Notes under the pieces: generated by a model
What the model was told of the DNA's origin: nothing
Seen by the model: the letters and a program-made list of their open reading frames with translations, nothing else
The model's database searches: none
From: Pseudomonadota bacterium
GTDB taxonomy: Bacteria > Pseudomonadota > Gammaproteobacteria > Xanthomonadales > Rhodanobacteraceae
NCBI GenBank assembly: GCA_018241165.1
Contig: JAFEEK010000487.1
Coordinates: forward strand, 1 to 14,753
Direction: 5' to 3'
DNA: 14,753 nt
Shown here: piece after piece, positions 7,628-14,753 of the stretch
Numbering within the stretch: the first letter of the stretch is position 1
Layout of the letters: each line of letters opens with the position of its first letter
Translations under genes and position numbers: made by a program

Positions 7628-7633
7628 AGTATA
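7628..7633 (-). promoter_or_regulatory. Possible -10 box of the cytochrome operon
   Basis: TATACT on the minus strand, about 42 bp upstream of the first cytochrome start. It is followed by TCGCG, the same downstream bases as at the dehydratase promoter. No -35 hexamer was found at a suitable distance, so the promoter may need an activator or the assignment may be wrong. Confidence 0.3.
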
Positions 7634-7686
7634 ACGTGCCAATTGCGCACATCGCCACCCGCTCTGTGCGACCGTGAAAAATCGAT

Positions 7687-7706
7687 GCACCGGATTCGAT
7701 CGGTGC
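7687..7706. repeat. Inverted repeat, 6-bp arms
   Basis: GCACCG (7687-7692) and CGGTGC (7701-7706) are perfect inverted arms around an 8-bp spacer. It lies about 100 bp upstream of the first cytochrome start and 195 bp before the adaptor gene. It could be a protein-binding site or a hairpin; neither is shown. Confidence 0.4.
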
Positions 7707-7720
7707 CGAATGCAACCGGA

Positions 7721-7738
7721 TGATGCGCCTGCGCATCA
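7721..7738. repeat. Inverted repeat TGATGCGC/GCGCATCA
   Basis: Perfect 8-bp arms (7721-7728 and 7731-7738) around CT. The spacing does not fit the FNR/Anr or CRP consensus. The tight centre favours a dimeric protein-binding site over an RNA hairpin, but this is inference. Confidence 0.4.
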
Positions 7739-7827
7739 ATGACGATTGCCCGTCGACTGCCATGACTTGCGGCCCTTTTGCGCGCGACGCAGACAAACTA
7801 TTTTGCATCCGCGCAATTCGAGGGGAC

Positions 7828-7861
7828 TTGCGTAACATAGTGATATAGTTTAGTATAACAC
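7828..7861 (+). promoter_or_regulatory. Predicted efflux-operon promoter with overlapping operator-like inverted repeat
   Basis: A weak -35 TTGCGT (7828-7833) and -10 TAGTAT (7851-7856) have a 17-bp spacer. An inverted repeat covers the -10: GTGATATAGT (7840-7849) and AGTATAACAC (7852-7861), 8 of 10 positions paired, 2-bp centre. TetR/AcrR-type repressors of RND pumps usually bind imperfect palindromes placed like this. No regulator gene is in the window, so the binding protein is unknown. Confidence 0.45.
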
Positions 7862-7901
7862 CACATCAACAACCATTCCTGCCGCCGGACCTCAGCCCCC
7901 C

Positions 7902-9041
7902 ATGACTTCCGTAAAAGTTCAAAACGTATTGATATTGCTTGCATTTGTCGGCGCAGCCGGATTTCTCAGTGCCTGCAATCGTAATGGTGCGGCCGCCCAG
8001 ACCAAAGCACCGACGGTCGACGCAGTGCCCGTGGAGGTTGCCTTGGCCGCACACAATGCGATCAGCGCGAGTTACAGCGGCACCGCGGCATTGGTGGCCG
8101 ACCACGAAGCCCAGGTCACCGCCAAAATCACGGGCGTATTGAAGAAGCTTTACGTGGAAGAGGGCATGAACGTGAAGGCGGGCCAGCTGCTCGCCGAACT
8201 CGACGACGCCGATGCGATGGCCAAGGCCAAACAGGCCGAAGCGCAGATGCACAAGGCGGAAGCGACGTTCGCGCATGCACAGGCGGCGATTCCGAAGCAT
8301 CTGATTCCCGAATACGAATACGAGCAGGACAAGTTCGATCTTGCTGCGCAACGCGCAGCCTACGAGGCCGCGAACATCCAGTTGTCGTATACGCGCATCG
8401 TCGCGCCCGTGGATGGCGTTATTGCCGAGCGCAGCATCAAACTCGGCAACCTGGTGCAGGCCAACCAGAACCTGTTTCGCATCGTCGGCATGAATCCCCT
8501 GCAGGCCGTTCTCAACGTGCCCGAGCGCCAGCTCGGCATTCTAAAAGCAGGGCAGGCGGTGCAACTCGAGGCCGATGCCCTGCCCGGCAAGAAGTTCGCG
8601 GGATCGATCCTGCGCATCGCGCCGGTGGTCGATCCGGCGAGTGGCACGTTCCGCGTCACCTGCCAATTCCGCGACGCCAGCGACGTGCTGCGCCCGGGCA
8701 TGTTCGCGCGCATCGACATCGTCTACGACCAACGCCCGGACGCATTGACCGTGCCGCGCTCGGCACTGGTGGAAGAAGACGGCCAGACCTCGGTCTTCGT
8801 GGTGGAAAAGGCGCCGCCCGCGCCCGTGGCAAAGGCCGAGGCGGGCAAGCCCGCCGCAAAGACGCCGGTCGCGCCGGCGAATGGCCTGATCGCCCATCGC
8901 CAGCTGGTGAAAACCGGCTACAGCGACGGCGACAAAGTGGAGATTATTTCCGGATTGGATGCCGGCGCCCGCGTCATCACGGTTGGCCGTAACGCCGTGC
9001 GCGATGGCACCGCGGTGCTGGTGCTGGACAACAAGGCATGA
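7902..9041 (+). CDS. RND efflux periplasmic adaptor (membrane fusion lipoprotein)
   Basis: Links an inner-membrane RND permease to an outer-membrane channel. 379 residues. A lipoprotein signal ends in LSAC, with C25 as the lipidated residue. Domains: first lipoyl half (about 68-102, ITGVLKKLYVEEGMNVKAGQLLAELDD), short alpha-helical hairpin (about 103-160), second lipoyl half (about 163-190, YTRIVAPVDGVIAERSIKLGNLV), beta-barrel (about 198-275) and membrane-proximal domain. The latter is interrupted by an Ala/Pro/Lys-rich loop at about 304-328. No clear ribosome-binding site precedes the ATG; only GGAC lies 12 nt upstream. The stop overlaps the permease start as ATGA, so translation is coupled. 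Substrate unknown. Confidence 0.93.
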   Translation: MTSVKVQNVLILLAFVGAAGFLSACNRNGAAAQTKAPTVDAVPVEVALAAHNAISASYSGTAALVADHEAQVTAKITGVLKKLYVEEGMNVKAGQLLAELDDADAMAKAKQAEAQMHKAEATFAHAQAAIPKHLIPEYEYEQDKFDLAAQRAAYEAANIQLSYTRIVAPVDGVIAERSIKLGNLVQANQNLFRIVGMNPLQAVLNVPERQLGILKAGQAVQLEADALPGKKFAGSILRIAPVVDPASGTFRVTCQFRDASDVLRPGMFARIDIVYDQRPDALTVPRSALVEEDGQTSVFVVEKAPPAPVAKAEAGKPAAKTPVAPANGLIAHRQLVKTGYSDGDKVEIISGLDAGARVITVGRNAVRDGTAVLVLDNKA

Positions 9042-12000
9042 GCCTCGTCGAACTCGCCACCCGCCGGCGCGTAACCGTCGGCATGGTGACGCTCACCCTG
9101 GTTTTGTTCGGCCTGATCGCGCTGTCCGGTTTGAAGGTCAATCTTCTGCCGGACCTGACTTATCCGACTCTGACCGTGCGCACCGCATACGAAGGTGCGG
9201 CGCCTGCCGAAATCGAGACGTTGATTTCGCAGCCGGTGGAAGAGGCGCTCGGCGTAGTCAAGAACGTGCGCACGATCCACTCGGTGTCGCAGGCCGGCCA
9301 GTCCGACGTGATCCTGCAGTTCGTCTGGGGCACGAACATGGATCAGGCGAGCCTGGACGTGCGCGACAAGCTCGACTTGCTGCAATTGCCGCTGACCGCG
9401 AAAAAGCCGGTGCTGTTGCGCTTCAATCCGGCGACCGATCCGATCCTGCGCCTGGCGCTGACCGGTCCAGCCGCGAGCGGCGATGCCGAAAGCGCCGAAT
9501 TGAAACAATTGCGGCGCTTTGCCGATGACGAGCTGCGCAAGCGCCTCGAGCCGACATCCGGAGTGGCTGCGGTCAAGGTTGGCGGCGGGCTCGAAGACCA
9601 GATCGACGTCGATATCGACCAGCAACGCCTGCAGCAGCTCAACCTCAATGTCGCCGACGTGATCAAGCGCCTGGGCGACGAAAACGTGAACGTGTCCGGC
9701 GGGCGCATCGAGGATGGTACGCAGCGGTACCTGGTGCGCACGGTCAACCAGTTCACGAACCTCGAACAGATGCGCGATCTGCTGATCAAGGTCGACAAGG
9801 GCGTGCCGATCCGGCTGCGCGATGTGGCAAACGTGCATCAGGGCCACAAGGAGCGCGAAGGCGTGGTGCGCGTGGACGGGCACGAAGCCGTTGAGCTGGC
9901 GATCTACAAGGAAGGTGACGCCAACACCGTCACCGTCGCCGCGGCCGTGCGCAAGCAACTCGACAAATTCACCTGCACGAACCTGCCACCGCCATGCGCA
10001 TCGATCCTGCCGGCCAACGCCAAGTTGACCAGCATCGACGATCAGTCGGTTTTCATCCAGGGTTCACTGCACGATGTGCGCGATGACGCCATCATCGGCG
10101 GCGTGCTTGCGGTGTTGATCATCTTCTTTTTCCTCGCCGATTCCTGGAGTACGTTCATCATTTCGCTGTCGCTGCCGGTGTCGCTGATCGCCACGTTCTT
10201 CTTCATGGGCGAAGCGGGATTGAGCCTCAACGTGATGTCGCTGGGCGGGCTCGCGCTTGCCACCGGCATGGTCGTGGACGATTCCATCGTGGTGTTGGAA
10301 AACATCGCGCGCATGCGCGAACGCGGCATCGGCATCGTCGAGTCAGCGGTGCAGGGCGCGCGCGAAGTGTCGATGGCGGTGACGGCGTCCACGCTGACCA
10401 CGGTTGCCGTGTTCTTTCCGCTGGTGTTCGTGCAGGGCATCGCCGGACAGTTGTTCCGCGACCAGGCGTTGACGATCACGTTCGCCATGCTCATCTCGCT
10501 GGTCGTCGCGATGAGCCTGATTCCGATGCTGGCATCGCTCAAGGGCAGGGCGCCGCTGGCTTTTGCGGACGAAGAAAAGCCGCTTCGCACGCCACCTCGC
10601 ACACGCGTGGGCAAAGGCCTCGCCGCCATTGGCCGCGTGTTTCGCTGGCTGCCGCGCGTCATCGGCTGGGTCGGATTCACGCTCGGCCGTTTCGGCGGAA
10701 ACCTCGTTGGCCGAGTGCTGCGCTTCCTCGGCAAGGGTTTGCTGGCCGGCTACAACCGCGCCGCAGCGGCTTACCACGGATTCCTGCCGAAGGCGCTGGC
10801 GCATCCGTGGAAAGTACTCGGGTTCGCCGCAGTAGCATTTCTCGCCAGCGTTGCGCTGATTCCGACCCTGGGCACGGATCTGATTCCACAACTTGCGCAG
10901 GGCCGCTTCGAGATGACGGTCAAGCTCGCGCCGGGCACGCCGCTCGTGCAGACCGATGCGCTGGTGCGCGAGCTGCAAGGCAAGAACGCAAAGAATCCGC
11001 TGATCAAGATGATCTATGGCGTCAGCGGCACCGGCACGCGCCTGGACGCGAATCCGACCGAATCCGGCGAGAATATCGCGCGCCTGCTTGTCGTGCTGGC
11101 GCCCGGCGCCGGCCGCAAGGGCGAGAGCGAGGCGATGAACACCTTGCGCGCGGACATGGTCGCCCATCCCGGCAGCGAGGTGCAGTTCTCGCGGCCGAAA
11201 CTGTTCAGCTTCGATACGCCGTTGGAAGTCGACTTGCGCGGCTACGACCTGGACGCCTTGCAGAAAGCCGGCAACAAACTCGCCGCCTTGTTGCAAGCCT
11301 CGCCGCGTTTCGCCGACGTGAAATCCAGCGCGCAGGGTGGCTCGCCGGAAATCCGCATCCATTTTGATCAAGACCGGGCGGCAGCGCTCGGCCTCACCAC
11401 CAAGCAGATTTCGGACCAGATCGTCGACAAGATTCGCGGCGCAGTGGCCACGCAGTACAACTTCCGCGATCGCAAGATCGATGTGCTGGTTCGCGCGCGA
11501 CCGAACGAGCGCACCTCGGTCGACGACATCCGCAACCTGATCGTCAACCCGGGCGCCGCGACGCCGGTGCGCCTGACCTCGGTGGCAGACGTCTCGATCG
11601 CCATGGGGCCGAACGAAATCGACCGCATCGGCCAGGAACGCGTCGCCATCGTCACGGCGAACCTGCATTACGGCGATCTGGGCAGCGCCGTCGCCGAGGT
11701 ACAAAAAGTCCTGCGCGACAATCCGCTTGCCGCCGGCGTCAGCGCGCACATCGGCGGCCAGAGCGAAGAACTCGATGCCTCGCTGCGCTCGTTGATCTTC
11801 GCGTTGTCGCTGGCGATCTTCCTTGTCTACCTGGTGATGGCGTCGCAGTTCGAATCGCTGTTGCATCCCTTTGTCATCATGTTCTCGATTCCACTGGCGC
11901 TGGTCGGCGCGGTGCTGGCGCTGAAGATCACGTTCACGCCGCTATCGATCGTCGTGTTCATCGGCCTGATCATGCTGGCCGGCATCGTGGTCAAGAACGC

Positions 12001-12343
12001 GATCGTGCTGATCGACCGCGTGAACCAGTTGCGTGAGGAAGGCGTGGCCAAACTCGATGCGATCGCGCAAGCCGCCGAATCGCGCTTGCGCCCGATCACG
12101 ATGACCACGCTGTGCACGCTGCTTGGCTTCATGCCGCTGGCGTTGAGTTTTGGCGACGGCTCCGAAGTGCGCTCGCCGATGGCGATTGCGGTGATCGGCG
12201 GCCTGGCCGTATCCACCTTGCTCACGCTGATCGTGATTCCGGTGGTCTACAACCTGCTGGATCGCCGCGCGGACGCGTGGTATGTCGCTCACAGGAATCA
12301 TGTCGGTCAGGGCAGCGGTGAAACCGCGGAGCAATCCGCGTGA
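9038..12343 (+). CDS. RND efflux permease 1 (HAE1/MdtB-like)
   Basis: Proton-driven inner-membrane exporter of 1101 residues. TM1 (about 12-32) is followed by a porter domain beginning PDLTYPTLTVRTAYEGAAP. The TM4 proton-relay motif GMVVDDSIVVLENI has both aspartates, D414 and D415, matching AcrB D407/D408. TM10 has GIVVKNAIVLID with K986, matching AcrB K940. The cytoplasmic connection between TM6 and TM7 is long, about 89 residues (about 500-590), basic and amphipathic. It starts inside the adaptor stop codon and its own stop overlaps the GTG of permease 2, giving an adaptor-RND-RND operon as in MdtABC or MuxABC. Substrate unknown; a heteromeric pump with permease 2 is likely by analogy. Confidence 0.94.
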   Translation: MSLVELATRRRVTVGMVTLTLVLFGLIALSGLKVNLLPDLTYPTLTVRTAYEGAAPAEIETLISQPVEEALGVVKNVRTIHSVSQAGQSDVILQFVWGTNMDQASLDVRDKLDLLQLPLTAKKPVLLRFNPATDPILRLALTGPAASGDAESAELKQLRRFADDELRKRLEPTSGVAAVKVGGGLEDQIDVDIDQQRLQQLNLNVADVIKRLGDENVNVSGGRIEDGTQRYLVRTVNQFTNLEQMRDLLIKVDKGVPIRLRDVANVHQGHKEREGVVRVDGHEAVELAIYKEGDANTVTVAAAVRKQLDKFTCTNLPPPCASILPANAKLTSIDDQSVFIQGSLHDVRDDAIIGGVLAVLIIFFFLADSWSTFIISLSLPVSLIATFFFMGEAGLSLNVMSLGGLALATGMVVDDSIVVLENIARMRERGIGIVESAVQGAREVSMAVTASTLTTVAVFFPLVFVQGIAGQLFRDQALTITFAMLISLVVAMSLIPMLASLKGRAPLAFADEEKPLRTPPRTRVGKGLAAIGRVFRWLPRVIGWVGFTLGRFGGNLVGRVLRFLGKGLLAGYNRAAAAYHGFLPKALAHPWKVLGFAAVAFLASVALIPTLGTDLIPQLAQGRFEMTVKLAPGTPLVQTDALVRELQGKNAKNPLIKMIYGVSGTGTRLDANPTESGENIARLLVVLAPGAGRKGESEAMNTLRADMVAHPGSEVQFSRPKLFSFDTPLEVDLRGYDLDALQKAGNKLAALLQASPRFADVKSSAQGGSPEIRIHFDQDRAAALGLTTKQISDQIVDKIRGAVATQYNFRDRKIDVLVRARPNERTSVDDIRNLIVNPGAATPVRLTSVADVSIAMGPNEIDRIGQERVAIVTANLHYGDLGSAVAEVQKVLRDNPLAAGVSAHIGGQSEELDASLRSLIFALSLAIFLVYLVMASQFESLLHPFVIMFSIPLALVGAVLALKITFTPLSIVVFIGLIMLAGIVVKNAIVLIDRVNQLREEGVAKLDAIAQAAESRLRPITMTTLCTLLGFMPLALSFGDGSEVRSPMAIAVIGGLAVSTLLTLIVIPVVYNLLDRRADAWYVAHRNHVGQGSGETAEQSA

Positions 12344-14753
12344 CGCTTGCCGAACTAAGCCTCAAGCGCCCGGTTACGGCGGTGATGTTCTTCGTGTCGC
12401 TGCTCGTGGTCGGCGCGATCGCCGCGTTCCGGCTGCCGCTGGAAGGCATGCCGGACGTGCAATTCCCGTTCATGATGATCGACTTGCCGTACGCCGGTTC
12501 CACGCCGGCGGAAGTCGAGCGCACGATCACGCGCCCGGTCGAGGATGCGCTGTCCACGCTCACTGGCATCGAGCACATGAATTCGCTGTCGCGCGCGGAC
12601 GGCGCACAGGTTTTCCTGCTGCTCAAGTGGGGTGAGGATACCGCGGTAAAGGCGGTACAGGCGCGCGAGAAGATCGACGCCATTCGCGACGATTTGCCAA
12701 GCGACTTGCAACGCTACACGGTGATGAAGTTCGCAACGACCGATCAGCCGATGTTGCAATTGCGCATCTCCAGCGACCACGACCTGTCCAATTCGTGGGA
12801 ACTGCTCGACCGCAAGCTCAAACGCCCGCTCGAACGGCTGCCCGGCGTTGCCCGCGTGCAGATCCAGGGCATCGCGGCGCCGGAAGTCCAGATAGAGGTT
12901 TCCGTCGATCGCCTGACCGCCGCCGGCGTGAGTCTCAACGACCTGTACACGAAACTCTCGGCCGCGAACTTCTCTGCATCGGCCGGCCAGATCACCGACG
13001 GCAAGCTGCGCTATCAGGTGCAGCCGCTGGGCGAATGGCGCAGTATCCAGGACATTCGTTCCATGCCGTTGAACGAAAAGGGCCTAAGGCTCGGTGACAT
13101 CGCCAATGTCACGCTGAAGCCGGCGCGGCTGGACTACCGCCGCCATCTCGACGGCAAGCCCGCGGTTGCGGTCGACGTATCCAAGGAACGCAACGCCAAC
13201 CTGGTCGAGGTGGCCAGTCGCGTTCACGCTGAAATCGACCGCATCAGCCACGATCCGGAAATGCGTGGCATCGAGCTGTATTTTCTTGGCGACGAGGCCA
13301 AGTCGGTAACCAATAGCCTCAGGGAACTGGGCGAGGCCGGCGGCATCGGCATCGCACTTTCGGTTTTCGTGCTGTTTTTCTTCCTGCGCGATTGGGCATC
13401 CACGCTGATGGTGTCGCTGGCGATACCGATCTGCATGGTGATCACGCTCGGCTGCATGTACTTTCTCGGCATGACCTTGAACGTGCTGTCGCTGCTCGGC
13501 TTGTTGCTCGCGGTTGGCATGCTGGTGGACAACGCCGTCGTCGCAGTCGAAAGCATTTACCAGTACCGCGAGAAATTTCCCGACAAGCCCTGGTATTGCG
13601 CAGTGCAAGGCACCCAGGTCGTCGGCATCGCGATCGCGGCCGGTACGTTCACCAGTATCGTCGTGTTCCTGCCGAACGTTTTCGGCGCGAAGAACCAGAT
13701 CAGCATTTTCCTCACCCAGGTGGCAATTGCGATGTCGATTGCGCATCTGGCATCGTGGCTGGTTGCGGTCAGCCTGGTACCGATGCTGTCGGCCAAATTG
13801 CCGCCGCCGCATTTCATCGGCCGCGATACCCTTATCGCGCGCCTGCAGCGGCGATACGAATCCGCCATCGCCTGGTCGCTCGCGCATCGCAAGGCGATGG
13901 TGTGGGGGCTGGTGGCGCTGTTCGCGGCCAGTTTCGTGCCGATAAACCTGGCCAAGACCGACATGTTCCCGCCGGGGCAGGCTGGCGAGTTGCATCTGGC
14001 ATACCAGCTCAACGGAATCTACCGGCTCGAAGAACTGGACAAATCCATCGCCAGTGTCGAGAAATGGCTGGACGCCAATCGCAAGCAATTGCACATCAAG
14101 AATGTCTACAGCTATTTCAACGAGACCGGCGATGCAATGACGAATGTGTTGCTCACCGACGACGACGCCGGGCGCGGGCATTCGCAGGAGATCATGGAAA
14201 AAATCCGCGCCGGTGCGCCGAAGGTTCCGATCGGACGCATCGTGTTCGACTTCCAGTCGCAAAACCAGAATACCAATGTGCAGGTATTCGTGAACGGGGA
14301 TTCGAGTACGACCCTGCACGAACTTTCCGAATCGGTGATCCAGACACTGCAACACGTACCCGGTTTGCGCGACGTGCGTACCGAGCAAAGCGGCGGCGAT
14401 CGCGAACTGGCCGTGCATGTGGATCGCGTGCGTGCACGTACGTACGGATTTTCCGCCAGCGAGATTGCCCAATACATCGCCATCGCGTTGCGCGGCTTGC
14501 CGCTGAAGGAATACCACGACAACGGCACCCAGATACCGGTCTGGCTGCGCTTCGGCGGCGACGACACCCGCAGTCTCGCGGACCTGGCCGACTACAAGCT
14601 GCGCGCGGCGGACGGTACGATGGTTCCGCTGCTGTCGATGGTCGATCTGAACAATCGCGCCGCACCATCGGCAATCGAGCGCGACAATCGCCAGACTTCG
14701 CTCGCCATCAAGGCCAACCTTGCACCTGGCGCCACGCTGGACGAGGTCACCCC
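12340..14753 (+). CDS. RND efflux permease 2 (partial, C-terminus beyond right edge)
   Basis: 804 codons are visible and the frame is intact to the right edge. The start is GTG at 12340, overlapping the previous stop as GTGA; MTLAELSLKRPVTAVMFF then aligns with RND N-termini. TM1 is about 12-31, and the porter domain begins PDVQFPFMMIDLPYAGSTPAE. The TM4 motif reads GMLVDNAVVAVES, with D397 but N398 where permease 1 and AcrB have a second Asp. The second porter half follows TM7 (about 510-530) and is complete only to about residue 804, so TM8-TM12, including the TM10 lysine position, are not visible. The sequence is clearly different from permease 1, so this is not a recent duplicate. Confidence 0.94.
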   Translation, partial: MTLAELSLKRPVTAVMFFVSLLVVGAIAAFRLPLEGMPDVQFPFMMIDLPYAGSTPAEVERTITRPVEDALSTLTGIEHMNSLSRADGAQVFLLLKWGEDTAVKAVQAREKIDAIRDDLPSDLQRYTVMKFATTDQPMLQLRISSDHDLSNSWELLDRKLKRPLERLPGVARVQIQGIAAPEVQIEVSVDRLTAAGVSLNDLYTKLSAANFSASAGQITDGKLRYQVQPLGEWRSIQDIRSMPLNEKGLRLGDIANVTLKPARLDYRRHLDGKPAVAVDVSKERNANLVEVASRVHAEIDRISHDPEMRGIELYFLGDEAKSVTNSLRELGEAGGIGIALSVFVLFFFLRDWASTLMVSLAIPICMVITLGCMYFLGMTLNVLSLLGLLLAVGMLVDNAVVAVESIYQYREKFPDKPWYCAVQGTQVVGIAIAAGTFTSIVVFLPNVFGAKNQISIFLTQVAIAMSIAHLASWLVAVSLVPMLSAKLPPPHFIGRDTLIARLQRRYESAIAWSLAHRKAMVWGLVALFAASFVPINLAKTDMFPPGQAGELHLAYQLNGIYRLEELDKSIASVEKWLDANRKQLHIKNVYSYFNETGDAMTNVLLTDDDAGRGHSQEIMEKIRAGAPKVPIGRIVFDFQSQNQNTNVQVFVNGDSSTTLHELSESVIQTLQHVPGLRDVRTEQSGGDRELAVHVDRVRARTYGFSASEIAQYIAIALRGLPLKEYHDNGTQIPVWLRFGGDDTRSLADLADYKLRAADGTMVPLLSMVDLNNRAAPSAIERDNRQTSLAIKANLAPGATLDEVT

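Larger units (their letters stand above)
7587..7901. promoter_or_regulatory. Divergent regulatory gap between cytochrome pair and efflux operon
   Basis: 315 bases with no supported gene. The left part holds a likely minus-strand -10 box for the cytochromes, TATACT at 7628-7633, with no good -35. The middle holds two perfect inverted repeats (7687-7706 and 7721-7738). The right part is AT-rich and holds the predicted efflux promoter with an overlapping inverted repeat (7840-7861). Confidence 0.6.

Noticed and set aside
7721..7738. FNR/Anr or CRP site at the TGAT...ATCA palindrome
   Set aside because: The half-site spacing is 10 bp; FNR/Anr needs TTGAT-N4-ATCAA and CRP needs TGTGA-N6-TCACA.
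7587..7838. 84-residue N-terminal extension of the first cytochrome
   Set aside because: It would bury the signal peptide inside the protein and run through the regulatory gap. The ATG at 7586 gives a normal secreted cytochrome.
10343..11866. 507-codon minus-strand frame inside permease 1
   Set aside because: Antisense shadow of a conserved RND gene, rich in His/Arg/Gln, with no recognisable domain and no ribosome-binding site noted.
13084..14517. 477-codon minus-strand frame inside permease 2
   Set aside because: Antisense shadow of a conserved RND gene with skewed composition and no recognisable domain.

Overview
The window is GC-rich chromosomal DNA that looks like a gammaproteobacterium, most likely Xanthomonadales/Lysobacterales. 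The reasons are the divergent rne/rluC pair, a two-domain NfuA, a stand-alone pterin-carbinolamine dehydratase, and an adaptor-RND-RND efflux operon. The lineage is an inference from gene content; there is no rRNA or marker tree here. No tRNA, rRNA, CRISPR array, insertion sequence or phage gene was seen.

Layout. 1-2962 (-): the first 987 codons of RNase E, cut at the left edge, with an intact catalytic half and a very proline-rich tail. 2963-3333: a long gap holding the rne promoter and a leader of about 320 nt with several hairpins. 3334-4296 (+): 23S rRNA pseudouridine synthase RluC. 4274-5821 (-): a CPBP-family membrane protein with a large extracytoplasmic N-terminal domain and an altered protease motif; its 3' end overlaps that of rluC. 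5832-6173 (-): pterin-4a-carbinolamine dehydratase, probably co-transcribed with the CPBP gene. 6270-6878 (+): NfuA, divergent from the dehydratase across interleaved promoters. 6879-7586 (-): two tandem monoheme c-type cytochromes that look like the two halves of a c4-type cytochrome. 7587-7901: a regulatory gap with three inverted repeats. 7902-14753 (+): a translationally coupled operon of lipoprotein adaptor, RND permease 1 and RND permease 2; the last is cut at the right edge.

How they fit together. rne and rluC are RNA-metabolism housekeeping genes in the arrangement known from E. coli. NfuA delivers Fe-S clusters, and the small cytochromes presumably carry electrons in the periplasm. 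The right half encodes a tripartite efflux pump of MdtABC/MuxABC layout with two different permeases; no outer-membrane channel gene is in view.

Nothing here clearly amounts to a new system. The points most worth a second look are the CPBP protein with Gln-Gln in place of Glu-Glu, the proline-rich RNase E tail, the split c4-like cytochrome pair, the inverted repeat at the efflux promoter, and the Asp-Asp versus Asp-Asn difference between the two permeases. All coordinates and residue counts were worked out by hand.
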